64,000 nt of DNA from positions 248,001-312,000 of the forward strand of contig NC_007951.1 in the NCBI RefSeq assembly GCF_000013645.1, given 5' to 3'. The DNA comes from Paraburkholderia xenovorans LB400 (GTDB taxonomy: Bacteria > Pseudomonadota > Gammaproteobacteria > Burkholderiales > Burkholderiaceae). Both the position numbers and the translations under genes were made by a program. Below the pieces are notes generated by a model. The model had not been told where the DNA came from. It worked only from the letters and a program-made list of their open reading frames with translations, and did not search any database. Positions 55,045-63,633 of the stretch are shown here, in pieces; position 1 is the stretch's first letter; every line of letters begins with the position of its first letter.

Positions 55045-55575
55045 TCAGGCCGGCTTCAGCGCCTTTTCCAGCAATTGGTCGAGTTCCGCGAATTGCGGCT
55101 CGCCGACGTAGCGCTTGAGAATCCTGCCGTCCTTGTCTACCAGGAACGTGGTAGGCGTGAGCTGGACGTTGCCGAACTGCCTGGCGGCCGAGCCGTCGTC
55201 CATTGCGACCTTGAACGGCAACTGGCGGGTCTGCGTGTAGTTGGTCACGTACATCGGCGCGTCGTAGTTCATCGCCACGGCGACGAATTCCAGACCCTGG
55301 TCCTTGAAGCGGTTATAGGTCTGAACCATCTGCGGCATTTCCTTCATGCAGGTATCGCAGCTCGTCGCCCAGAAGTTGACGAGGTAGACCTTGCCTTTCA
55401 GGTCGGCGGTCGAGACTTTCTGGCCGGACAGCAACGTGAAGGTCGCATCGGGCACGCGCTGCTGACCGGCAAACGCGAAATAACCGGCAACGGCGATCGC
55501 AATGGCCACGGCGGCGATGATGATGTAGCGAAGCGGATTCGCACGCCGGGCAGCGGTGGACGGAGTGGAGCTCAT
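55045..55575 (-). CDS. TlpA-like membrane-anchored thioredoxin
   Basis: This is a 176-residue protein with an N-terminal membrane helix (YIIIAAVAIAIAVAGYFAF, about residues 17-35) and a periplasmic thioredoxin domain. The active site is FWATSCDTCMKEMP with Cys73 and Cys76. LTPTTFLVDKDGRI gives the cis-proline loop. CDTC is an uncommon dipeptide for this family, where CxPC is usual. It is likely a disulfide reductase for cytochrome c maturation or another periplasmic substrate. I start it at MSSTPSTAARR (55575), because the longer frame upstream is low in conservation. Confidence 0.9.
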   Translation of the reverse strand: MSSTPSTAARRANPLRYIIIAAVAIAIAVAGYFAFAGQQRVPDATFTLLSGQKVSTADLKGKVYLVNFWATSCDTCMKEMPQMVQTYNRFKDQGLEFVAVAMNYDAPMYVTNYTQTRQLPFKVAMDDGSAARQFGNVQLTPTTFLVDKDGRILKRYVGEPQFAELDQLLEKALKPA

Positions 55576-55837
55576 GAACGGAACCTCGAGAGTCGCGCGG
55601 AACGCGCGGGACAGTACGCCGGTTTGGGCTTTCGGCCCGGTGCTGGACAGCGTCGCTATTGTAGCCCCATTCCGGCGGCGCGGCAGGAGGCGGGCCGGGA
55701 GCGGATAATAGGGCTTTACGTTCTCGTCAGCCCGATCTTCTGTCCCCATGTTTCGAACTGTTTTTTGCCTTGATCGCCTTGGTTTCGTGAGTCGTTTCTT
55801 GAGTCGCTTCCTCGGCCCGATTCTGTTTCGCCATCCC

Positions 55838-56446
55838 ATGACCGGCGGTTCCCCGAGCCCGGTTTCTGTCCGGTTTGCGCCCGGCGCCGTTTCCCGGCAG
55901 TCGAAGGCGCGTGCAGCAGTGAGCGCGCTGGCTTGCGCCCTGGCGTTAGGCGGCGCGCTGAGCGCATGCTCGCCGACCTTCGACTGGCGCACCATCATGA
56001 ACAACGACAACGGCTACACCGTCGACCTGCCCGCGAAGCCGGGCAATGATCAGCGGGCCGTGCAGATATACGGCAAGCCGATGCAGATGGCGATGCAGAC
56101 GGCTGAAGCCGGCGACGCCGTGTTCGCGGTCGGCACGGTGATGCTGCCGGACGACAGCGAAGCCACGCAGCGCGCCGCGCTCGACTTCCTGCGCACCGGC
56201 CTTGCCCGCAACGTAGGCGCTGCTCCGGAGGCCCGCGCGGTGCAGATCCCGCTTGCCGCCGGCGGTCAGGTGCTCGGCCTGGAAATGAAGCTGAGCGGCG
56301 AGGCCGGATCGCAGCACGAAGCACGCACGGTCTACGCCCGGCTCGTGGCGCACGGACGGCATGTCTATCAGGCGGCCATCATTTCACCCAAGCCAATGCA
56401 GCAGGAACAGGTCGACCAGTTTTTTTCGTCGTTCCAACTGTATTGA
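55838..56446 (+). CDS. Putative lipoprotein of unknown function
   Basis: This is a protein of about 202 residues. The N-terminal signal peptide has a long n-region and ends in the lipobox LSAC with Cys44 as the likely lipidated residue. The mature part begins SPTFDWRTIMNNDNGYTVDLPAKPGNDQRAVQIYGKPMQM and ends FFSSFQLY, a single globular domain that I recall from conserved beta-proteobacterial genes beside comM. No catalytic motif is seen. I chose the ATG at 55838 (MTGGSPSPVS). An upstream ATG at 55748 would put about 30 more residues before the signal sequence. Confidence 0.75.
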   Translation: MTGGSPSPVSVRFAPGAVSRQSKARAAVSALACALALGGALSACSPTFDWRTIMNNDNGYTVDLPAKPGNDQRAVQIYGKPMQMAMQTAEAGDAVFAVGTVMLPDDSEATQRAALDFLRTGLARNVGAAPEARAVQIPLAAGGQVLGLEMKLSGEAGSQHEARTVYARLVAHGRHVYQAAIISPKPMQQEQVDQFFSSFQLY

Positions 56447-56788
56447 GACCGGTATTTTTGGCCGATTAGCGTGTAACCGCTTGCCGAAGAGTGGCGCTCC
56501 GCAGTGAAAGTTCCTTCGCAGCATCGCACGCTAATTCCCGGTTTACGTTGAAGTTTTTCCGTTACTCACAGAGCCTGTGGATAACTCTGTTGAGAACTCG
56601 GCCGAATCGGCCGGAGATGCCCATTCTATGGGCACTCTGTCAGATTCAGGCCGCTCGGCGGGTTAGAAAAAAGCCAGTCAAATCAATGCCTTTTAGATCC
56701 GGGCCGCGACGGACCTTTCAGATGTTTCAAAATTTGTCTGGAACGTAGACATGTGCATAAGTCAAGTCTTGACAGCAGATTTTTCGCC
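56447..56788. other. 342-base gap with DnaA-box-like sequences
   Basis: Between the lipoprotein gene and comM there is no convincing gene. An 85-codon open frame at 56491-56748 has unusual composition and no family match. TGTGGATAA at 56576-56584 is a perfect DnaA box on the reverse strand and TGTGCATAA at 56752-56760 differs at one base. The region is less GC-rich than its surroundings. Confidence 0.45.
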
Positions 56789-58378
56789 TTATACCGATCC
56801 AAAAGCCCGGCGATACTGGATCGCCTCAGCGATCTGCGCGGCGCTCGGCATGGGCGCGCCGGCGAGGTCGGCGATAGTGCGCGCCACCTTCAGAACCCGG
56901 TAATACGCGCGCGCCGACCAGCCGAAACGCTCTCCGGCTTCACGCAGCAATATTTCGCCCGCGGCGTCGGGCTGGCACATCTCGTCCACTTCCCGTCCTC
57001 CTAATTCCCGGTTGGTTTTGCCCTGACGGCTCAATTGACGCTCGCGAGCGCGGTTCACGCGCGCGGCAATGGCCGCGCTTGTCTCCCCAACGGCTGTCGA
57101 ACGGGCCGACAGTTCCGCCGGCGTGAGTGCGGGAATCTCCAGCTGGATATCGATCCGGTCGAGTAGGGGCCCGGAAAGCTTGCGCAGGTAGCGTGCCGCG
57201 ATCTCGGGTGTGCAGCGGCAGCGGCCTTGGGGATCGCCGCGCCAGCCGCATGGGCACGGATTCATGGCGGCGATCAGCTGGCACGCGGCCGGGAAATCCG
57301 CCTGCAGGGCGGCGCGTGAAATCGTGATGCGGCCGGCTTCGAGCGGTTCACGCAGCGTTTCGAGCACGGCCCGATCGAATTCGGGGAGCTCGTCGAGAAA
57401 CAGAACGCCCAGATGCGCCAGCGTAATTTCACCGGGCTGCGGCGGATTGCGCCCGCCCACCAGCGCCGCGGCGCTCGACGAATGATGCGGGGCGCGAAAC
57501 GGCCGCCGCCGCCACTGCGAAGGCGTGAAACCGGCCCGGCTGGCGGACAGGAGAGCGGCGGAGCTGAGCGCTTCGTCGTCGGTCATGGGCGGCAGGAGGC
57601 CGGGCAGGCGCGCGGCGAGCATCGATTTACCCGCACCGGGCGGCCCGACCAGCAACACGTGATGGCCGCCCGCCGCGGCGACTTCAAGTGCCCGCCGCGC
57701 GCCGCGCTGACCGATCACGTCGCCCATATCCGGATCGGCGGCGCTTGCGCAGTCGGCGAGTTCCGGCGCGGCAAGCGGATGGAGCCGCGCGTCGGGCGCA
57801 TCCGCCAGGTGAGCGCATAGCGAAGGCAGATCGGCGGCGCCGTAGACGTCGACGCCGGGCACGAGCGCCGCTTCCGCCGCGCTCGCGGCGGGCAGGTAGA
57901 GCTGTGGCACAGGATGTGCAGCTGGCTCGCTGGCAGCGAGCTCGCCTGAAATTCCAGAAGCTGCGCCGCCGTGAGACACGCCGCCGCGTGCAGTTCCGCA
58001 GGCCATTGCGAAAGCACCGCGCATCGGCCTGAGCGCGCCGGTCAACGACAGCTCGCCCGCGAATTCGCGATGCAGCAAGGACTCGGCGGGAATCTGGCCG
58101 CTCGCCGCGAGAATGCCCAAAGCGATCGGCAGATCGAAGCGGCCGGATTCCTTCGGCAAATCGGCGGGTGCGAGATTGACGGTGATGCGCCGGACAGGGA
58201 AGTCGAAATTGCAGTTCTGCAATGCCGCGCGCACGCGCTCGCGGCTTTCGCGCACTTCCAGATCAGGCAGCCCGACAATCGAAAAAGAGGGTAATCCGTT
58301 CGCGAGGTGGACCTCGACGGTTACTTCGGGCGCGCGGCCAGCGGCCGGCGCGCGACTGCGCACCACGGCAAGCGACAT
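56789..58378 (-). CDS. comM: ComM/YifB family Mg-chelatase-like AAA ATPase
   Basis: This is a 529-residue ComM/YifB-like protein. An N-terminal Lon-like S5 domain (VEVHLANGLPSFSIVGLPDLEVRESRERVRAAL) precedes the ATPase. Walker A is GPPGAGKS, the RAPHHSSS segment is family-specific, and Walker B is VLFLDELPEF. A zinc-binding-like NPCPCG...CRC cluster follows. ComM is a hexameric helicase that aids branch migration during natural transformation. An extra low-complexity Ala/Gly/Ser insert (GTARGGVSHGGAASGISGELAASEPAAH) lies near residue 145. I start it at MSLAVVRSRA (58378). Confidence 0.93.
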   Translation of the reverse strand: MSLAVVRSRAPAAGRAPEVTVEVHLANGLPSFSIVGLPDLEVRESRERVRAALQNCNFDFPVRRITVNLAPADLPKESGRFDLPIALGILAASGQIPAESLLHREFAGELSLTGALRPMRGAFAMACGTARGGVSHGGAASGISGELAASEPAAHPVPQLYLPAASAAEAALVPGVDVYGAADLPSLCAHLADAPDARLHPLAAPELADCASAADPDMGDVIGQRGARRALEVAAAGGHHVLLVGPPGAGKSMLAARLPGLLPPMTDDEALSSAALLSASRAGFTPSQWRRRPFRAPHHSSSAAALVGGRNPPQPGEITLAHLGVLFLDELPEFDRAVLETLREPLEAGRITISRAALQADFPAACQLIAAMNPCPCGWRGDPQGRCRCTPEIAARYLRKLSGPLLDRIDIQLEIPALTPAELSARSTAVGETSAAIAARVNRARERQLSRQGKTNRELGGREVDEMCQPDAAGEILLREAGERFGWSARAYYRVLKVARTIADLAGAPMPSAAQIAEAIQYRRAFGSV

Positions 58379-58497
58379 GTTTTCTCCCGTCGGACGACGC
58401 GCCGCAGACGCGCGCAAGTCCCCTGAAACGCTGATGACGTCACGGCTCGCTTGCCTGTGATGTGCAGCACTGCGCGGCGAGTATGCCGCGAGAAGGA

Positions 58498-58752
58498 TTA
58501 GGGCGTTTGCGTGACCGGCAGCTTCTGTTCGAGCTCGGCGACACGGCGTTCCAGTTCCTCCAGGCGCGCGCGCGTGCGCACCAGCACCTGGGTCTGCGTA
58601 TCGAATTCCTCACGCGTGACCAGGTCGAGCCTGGAAAAACCCTGCGACAGCATGGCTTTCACGTTGCGCTCGACATCTTTGGCTGGCGAATTCTTGAACA
58701 GCTCGCTCATGCGGGCCTGAAAGTCGTTAAAAACATCGTTCGGTTGTTTCAT
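58498..58752 (-). CDS. ubiK: Ubiquinone biosynthesis accessory factor UbiK
   Basis: This is an 84-residue protein of the UbiK/YqiC (BMFP) family, which assists ubiquinone assembly with UbiJ. It has an amphipathic N-terminal part (NDVFNDFQARMSELFKNSPAKDVERNVKAMLSQGFSRLDLVTREEFDTQ). A C-terminal coiled coil (VRTRARLEELERRVAELEQKL) forms the trimer stalk. The start at 58752 follows AGAGGGAACACC. The coding frame upstream of this ATG has no conserved sequence. An NtrC-like site lies 15 bases upstream of the start. Confidence 0.92.
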   Translation of the reverse strand: MKQPNDVFNDFQARMSELFKNSPAKDVERNVKAMLSQGFSRLDLVTREEFDTQTQVLVRTRARLEELERRVAELEQKLPVTQTP

Positions 58753-58766
58753 GGTGTTCCCTCTGT

Positions 58767-58783
58767 TGCACAAAAAGTGTGCA
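58767..58783. promoter_or_regulatory. NtrC-like binding site
   Basis: TGCACAAAAAGTGTGCA has the form TGCAC-N7-GTGCA, matching the NtrC consensus exactly in both outer arms. It is about 240 bases upstream of the glnK sigma-54 promoter and 15 bases upstream of the ubiK start codon. Confidence 0.65.
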
Positions 58784-58858
58784 TGTTTCGTTACGTCTGT
58801 GCTTTGCCGCGCTGAATGGGCGCTGTTGGTGCATGTGCCGTGGTGCGCCCCTGGCGCA

Positions 58859-58875
58859 TGAGCCCCTTTGGTGCG
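58859..58875. promoter_or_regulatory. Second, weaker NtrC-like site
   Basis: TGAGCCCCTTTGGTGCG fits TGCACC-N5-GGTGCA with three mismatches. It is 75 bases downstream of the first site, on the promoter side. Confidence 0.35.
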
Positions 58876-59012
58876 TGCCCGCGCGTTCAAAACCTTCGAA
58901 CACTCTAGCAACGATCCATACGCCGCGCCAGCGTGCCCGCCCAGCGCTGGCCTTCCGGCCAGGGCCGCTTGCGCCCCTTTTGCGGCGCCTGCGGTGCGCA
59001 GTCTGACACAAC

Positions 59013-59029
59013 ATGGCATGCGAGTTGCT
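59013..59029 (+). promoter_or_regulatory. Sigma-54 promoter for glnK-amtB
   Basis: ATGGCATGCGAGTTGCT has the invariant GG and GC at the correct distance and matches most of the sigma-54 consensus. Transcription would begin near 59040, giving a leader of about 125 bases before glnK. Confidence 0.7.
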
Positions 59030-59090
59030 GTTACTGCCCCGCGCGCACTGCCGGCACCTTTTTCCGGCAGCGGAACGAGACCACGCGAAC

Positions 59091-59148
59091 GGGTTACGGG
59101 TACGCAAACGAGAGTTACGCAACGGGTTACGCAAACGGGTTACGCAAC
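59091..59148. repeat. Imperfect 13-bp direct repeats in the glnK leader
   Basis: ACGGGTTACGCAA-type units occur four times with variation, including three copies of GTTACGCAA. The repeat ends just before the glnK ribosome-binding site (GCGAGGG). Confidence 0.75.
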
Positions 59149-59151
59149 TAA

Positions 59152-59502
<351 letters not shown>

Positions 59503-59546
59503 TACCAAAAGATAGCGACACAGATAGCGATAAGAGGAAACGAAAG

Positions 59547-61046
59547 ATGCGCAAATTATTGATGTCCTTGCTGATGGCCGGTTCGCTGCTCGCGGGCGGT
59601 ATCGGCGCTGCTCTCGCGGACGACGCGTCCGCTCCCGCAGCCGCCTCGGCTCCCGATGCGACGGCGAGCGCCCCGGCACCGGACGCTTCGGCGGCACCCG
59701 CTGCCGCCGCCGCTTCGGCACCCGCCGCCGATGCATCCGCCGCACCGGCTGCCAGCGCGGCCGCCGCACCTGCTGCATCGGACGCCGCGCCGGCCGCGCC
59801 GACCGCACCGTTCTCCGTCGATTCCTCGAAGATCAATTCCGGCGACACCGCCTGGATGCTGACTTCCACCGCCCTCGTGCTGTTCATGACGATCCCGGGT
59901 CTGGCACTGTTCTACGGCGGCATGGTCCGCAAGAAGAACGTGCTCGCGATCCTGATGCAAAGCTTCGCGATCACCTGCGTGGTGACGATCGTCTGGATCG
60001 TGATCGGCTACAGCCTTGCCTTCACGCCGGGCAGTTCGTTCATCGGCGGCTTCTCGCGCGTCTTCATGGCGGGCATGAGCTACATCAAGGGCGACAAGGC
60101 CACGACGCTGACCGTCAGCCATCTGGCCCCGACGATCCCGGAAACGGTCTATTGCGTCTATCAGATGACGTTCGCGATCATCACCCCGGCACTGATCACG
60201 GGCGCGTTTGCCGACCGTATGAAGTTCTCGGCGATGCTGGTGTTCATGACGCTGTGGTCGATCATCGTCTACTCGCCGATCGCACACATGGTCTGGGAAC
60301 CGACCGGCTGGCTGGCTAGCGCGGGCATCCTCGACTTCGCGGGCGGCACGGTGGTGCACATCAACGCCGGTATTGCGGCGCTGGTCTGCGCGCTGGTCCT
60401 CGGCAAGCGTATCGGCTACGGCAAGGAAGCGATGGCGCCGCACAACCTGACGCTCACGCTGATCGGCGGCGCCATGCTGTGGGTGGGCTGGTTCGGCTTC
60501 AACGCGGGTTCGGCAGTGGCGGCTGACGGCCGTGCCGGTTTCGCGATGTTCGCAACCCAGGTGGCAACTGCCGCGGCAGCACTCGCCTGGATGTTCGCTG
60601 AATGGGCCGCCAAGGGTAAGCCGTCGGTGCTCGGTATCGTGTCGGGCGCAGTGGCAGGTCTGGTGGCGATCACGCCGGCTTCGGGCTTCGTCGGTACGCT
60701 CGGCTCGCTGGTGATCGGTATCGTGGCAGGCGTGGTCTGCTTCTGGTCGGCAACGTGGCTCAAGCACAAGCTCGGCTACGACGATTCGCTCGACGCGTTC
60801 GGCGTGCACTGCATCGGCGGTATCGTGGGTGCGCTCCTGACCGGCGTGTTCGCGGTCAAGGACATCGGCGGCGCGGACGGCAGCGTCATCCTGCAAGCCA
60901 AGGGCGTGCTGACGACGCTGATCTACAGCGGCGTGGTGAGCTACATCCTGCTGAAGATCATCGACATGGTGATGGGCATTCGCGTGACGGAAGAACAGGA
61001 ACGCGAAGGTCTGGACGTGAGCCTGCACGGCGAACACGTCGAGTAA
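59547..61046 (+). CDS. amtB: Ammonium transporter AmtB with an Ala-rich N-terminal extension
   Basis: This is a 499-residue ammonium channel. A cleavable signal peptide (MRKLLMSLLMAGSLLAGGIGAALA) is followed by about 60 residues of Ala/Ser/Pro/Asp low complexity. The channel core begins near FSVDSSKINSGDTAWMLTSTALVLFM and has about eleven helices. The paired pore histidines are visible in FAGGTVVHINAG and DAFGVHCIGG. The C-terminal tail (RVTEEQEREGLDVSLHGEHVE) is the usual GlnK contact region. The low-complexity segment is expected on the periplasmic side. A strong terminator follows. Confidence 0.96.
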   Translation: MRKLLMSLLMAGSLLAGGIGAALADDASAPAAASAPDATASAPAPDASAAPAAAAASAPAADASAAPAASAAAAPAASDAAPAAPTAPFSVDSSKINSGDTAWMLTSTALVLFMTIPGLALFYGGMVRKKNVLAILMQSFAITCVVTIVWIVIGYSLAFTPGSSFIGGFSRVFMAGMSYIKGDKATTLTVSHLAPTIPETVYCVYQMTFAIITPALITGAFADRMKFSAMLVFMTLWSIIVYSPIAHMVWEPTGWLASAGILDFAGGTVVHINAGIAALVCALVLGKRIGYGKEAMAPHNLTLTLIGGAMLWVGWFGFNAGSAVAADGRAGFAMFATQVATAAAALAWMFAEWAAKGKPSVLGIVSGAVAGLVAITPASGFVGTLGSLVIGIVAGVVCFWSATWLKHKLGYDDSLDAFGVHCIGGIVGALLTGVFAVKDIGGADGSVILQAKGVLTTLIYSGVVSYILLKIIDMVMGIRVTEEQEREGLDVSLHGEHVE

Positions 61047-61109
61047 GCAACGTACCGCGCGAGCCCGCGCTCCCGGGCTCGCCGGATCAGAAATAAGCGC
61101 AGCGACTTT

Positions 61110-61136
61110 GGCCCGCCTTCATGGCGGGCTTTTTTC
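61110..61136 (+). terminator. Intrinsic terminator after amtB
   Basis: A stem GCCCGCC / GGCGGGC with a TTCAT loop (61111-61129) is followed by TTTTTTC. Confidence 0.88.
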
Positions 61137-61284
61137 TTGCGCGCTATCTTGTAAACAGCAGTTTTCCCCGCCTATCATGGCGATAGCGAGAATGCATTCG
61201 CGTCCGCTTGCGAATGGAGAAACCGTCCCCAAATGGACAAAGCATTTGCTCTACAATCTTTTTTCTCCAGTCTGCGAGTGATCA

Positions 61285-62574
61285 ATGGTTCCGCACCTAG
61301 TTACGGCGTTAAACGGCCCGCTGCTCGATCTTGAGCGGAAGATCCTCGACGCCACGCCCGCCATCGAACGCTGGTTCCGGCTCGAATGGCAGGAGCACAC
61401 GCCGCCGTTCTACTGTTCCGTCGATCTGCGCAACGCGGGTTTCAAGCTCGCGCCGGTCGACACCAATCTGTTTCCCGGCGCATTCAACAATCTGCCGCAG
61501 GAAGTGCTGCCGCTCGCCGTGCAGGCCGCGATGGCCTCGATCGAGAAGATCTGCCCGGACGCCAAGAACCTGCTGGTGATTCCCGAGCGCCACACGCGCA
61601 ACGCGTTTTATCTGGAAAACGTCGCCCGTCTGGCCGCGATCATGCGCCAGGCCGGCTTGAACGTGCGCTTCGGCACGCTCGACGAAACCATCAACGGGCC
61701 CGTCACGATCGCGCTCTCCGACGGCCAGAAACTCGTGCTCGAGCCGCTCGAGCGTTCGCCGCGGCGCCTTGGTCTGAAGAATTTCGACCCGTGCTCGATT
61801 CTGCTGAACAACGATCTGTCGGGCGGCATCCCGCCAGTGCTCGAAAATCTGCACGAGCAGTATCTGCTGCCGCCGCTGCATGCCGGCTGGGCCGTGCGCC
61901 GCAAATCCACGCATTTTTCCTGCTATGACGACGTCGCGAAGAAGTTCGCGAAGATGGTCGAGATCGATCCGTGGATGATCAATCCGTACTTCGCGCATGT
62001 GGAAGGCGTCGATTTCCAGGAACGCACCGGCGAAGAAGCGTTAGCGGATGCGATCGACGGCGTGCTGAAGAAGATCGCCAAGAAGTATCGCGAGTACGGC
62101 ATCTCCGAGAAACCGTATGTCGTCATCAAGTCGGATGCGGGCACCTATGGCATGGGCGTGATGACCGTGCACGACGCGTCGGAAGTGGCCGCGCTCACCA
62201 AGCGCGAACGCGCCAAGATGGCGGCGACCAAAGACGGCCTGGAAGTGCACGACGTGATCGTGCAGGAAGGCGTGTACACCTTCGAGCGCATCGGCGAAGA
62301 AGTGGCCGAGCCGGTCGTGTACATGATCGACCGCTATGTGGTGGGCGGCTTCTACCGCGTGCACGGCAGCCGCGAACGCGATCAGAATCTGAACGCGCCG
62401 GGCATGCACTTCGTGCCGCTCGGCTTCGAGCACACGGCGCTGCCCGACGCGCACGCCAAGCCCGGCGCGGCGCCGCCGAACCGCTTCTACATGTACGGCG
62501 TGGTGGCGCGGCTCGGGCTGCTGGCCGCATCGGTCGAACTGGAAAAGACCGATCCGGAAGCGATCCAGGTTTAA
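61285..62574 (+). CDS. gshA: Glutamate--cysteine ligase (proteobacterial GshA family)
   Basis: This is a 429-residue enzyme that forms gamma-glutamylcysteine, the first step of glutathione synthesis. It belongs to the GshA family common in beta-proteobacteria and unrelated in sequence to E. coli GshA. Recognisable blocks are SVDLRNAGFKLAPVDTNLFPGAFNNL, PERHTRNAFYLENV, VIKSDAGTYGMGVM and YMIDRYVVGGFYRVH. Length is normal. gshB follows 102 bases later on the same strand, with a long hairpin between. The start at 61285 gives MVPHLVTALNGPL. Confidence 0.95.
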   Translation: MVPHLVTALNGPLLDLERKILDATPAIERWFRLEWQEHTPPFYCSVDLRNAGFKLAPVDTNLFPGAFNNLPQEVLPLAVQAAMASIEKICPDAKNLLVIPERHTRNAFYLENVARLAAIMRQAGLNVRFGTLDETINGPVTIALSDGQKLVLEPLERSPRRLGLKNFDPCSILLNNDLSGGIPPVLENLHEQYLLPPLHAGWAVRRKSTHFSCYDDVAKKFAKMVEIDPWMINPYFAHVEGVDFQERTGEEALADAIDGVLKKIAKKYREYGISEKPYVVIKSDAGTYGMGVMTVHDASEVAALTKRERAKMAATKDGLEVHDVIVQEGVYTFERIGEEVAEPVVYMIDRYVVGGFYRVHGSRERDQNLNAPGMHFVPLGFEHTALPDAHAKPGAAPPNRFYMYGVVARLGLLAASVELEKTDPEAIQV

Positions 62575-62587
62575 GCCACCCTGGGTG

Positions 62588-62617
62588 GGCGATGGCGGCA
62601 TGCGTGCCGCCATCGCC
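62588..62617. repeat. 13-bp perfect hairpin between gshA and gshB
   Basis: GGCGATGGCGGCA / TGCCGCCATCGCC forms a 13-bp stem with a TGCG tetraloop, followed by only ATTTCC and no clear T-run. It could be an attenuator, an mRNA-stabilising hairpin or a partial terminator that sets the gshA:gshB ratio. Confidence 0.6.
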
Positions 62618-62676
62618 ATTTCCAACGACTATATTTACGATCAATGCCAAGCCCATCAGGGCGCACCGGGACCTTC

Positions 62677-63633
62677 ATGGACATTCTTTTCATCGCCGAT
62701 CCGCTCACGCAATTCAAGATCTACAAAGACTCGACCTACGCGATGATGGCCGAGGCGGCGCGCCGGGCTCATGTGGTGTACACGTGCGAGCCGCAGCATC
62801 TTGCGTGGACGGGCGGCGAGGTGGAGGCGAACGTGCAGCGCGTGGAGATCGTCGGCGACGGTGCCGATCTGCAGCGCGACGTCTGGTACAGCGCCGAAGC
62901 GGCCGCGCCGCGTTCGCTCAGGAGTTTCAGCGCGGTGGTGATGCGCAAAGACCCGCCGTTCGACATGGAATACGTCACGTCGACATGGCTGCTGGAAATG
63001 GCGGAACGCGCCGGCGCGCGCATTTTTAACAAGCCGCAGGCGATTCGCGACCACTCCGAAAAGCTCGCCATCGGCGAATTCGCGCAGTTCGTCACGCCTA
63101 CGCTCGTCACGCGCGACGCGACCCGCCTGCGCGCCTTTCACGAAGAACACGGCGACGTGATCCTGAAGCCGCTCGACGGCATGGGCGGCATGGGCGTGTT
63201 CCGCGTCAAGGCGGACGGCATGAACCTCGGTTCGATCATCGAAATGCTGAGCCACGACGGCACGCGTTCGGTGATGGCGCAGAAATTCATTCCCGAGATC
63301 AAGGAGGGCGACAAGCGCATTCTGCTGATCGGCGGCGAAGCCGTGCCGTATTCGCTCGCGCGTATTCCTCAGGGCAATGAAGTGCGCGGCAATCTCGCGG
63401 CCGGCGGCCTCGGCATGGCGCGTCCGCTGACGGAGCACGACCGCAAGATCGCCGCTACGCTGGCGCCGGTGCTGGCTGCGCGCGGTTTGCTGCTGGTCGG
63501 ACTGGATGCGATCGGTGACTGGCTGACCGAAGTGAATGTGACGAGTCCGACATGTTTCCGCGAGATCATGGATCAAACCGGCTTCGACGTTGCCGCCATG
63601 TTCATCGACGCGCTGGAGCGCGCGGCGGGTTGA
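62677..63633 (+). CDS. gshB: Glutathione synthetase
   Basis: This is a 318-residue ATP-grasp enzyme that adds glycine to gamma-glutamylcysteine. Family segments are MDILFIADPLTQFKIYKDSTYAMMAEA, VVMRKDPPFDMEYV, HGDVILKPLDGMGGMGVFRVK, RILLIGGEAVPYSLARIPQ and WLTEVNVTSPTCFREI. Length is normal. I start it at MDILFIADP (62677), 11 codons inside the open frame. It is expected to work directly with GshA to make cytoplasmic glutathione. Confidence 0.96.
   Translation: MDILFIADPLTQFKIYKDSTYAMMAEAARRAHVVYTCEPQHLAWTGGEVEANVQRVEIVGDGADLQRDVWYSAEAAAPRSLRSFSAVVMRKDPPFDMEYVTSTWLLEMAERAGARIFNKPQAIRDHSEKLAIGEFAQFVTPTLVTRDATRLRAFHEEHGDVILKPLDGMGGMGVFRVKADGMNLGSIIEMLSHDGTRSVMAQKFIPEIKEGDKRILLIGGEAVPYSLARIPQGNEVRGNLAAGGLGMARPLTEHDRKIAATLAPVLAARGLLLVGLDAIGDWLTEVNVTSPTCFREIMDQTGFDVAAMFIDALERAAG

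Noticed and set aside
56447..56788. Chromosomal replication origin.
   Set aside because: Only one perfect and one imperfect DnaA box are present, with no AT-rich unwinding element and no dnaA/dnaN/gidA neighbours.
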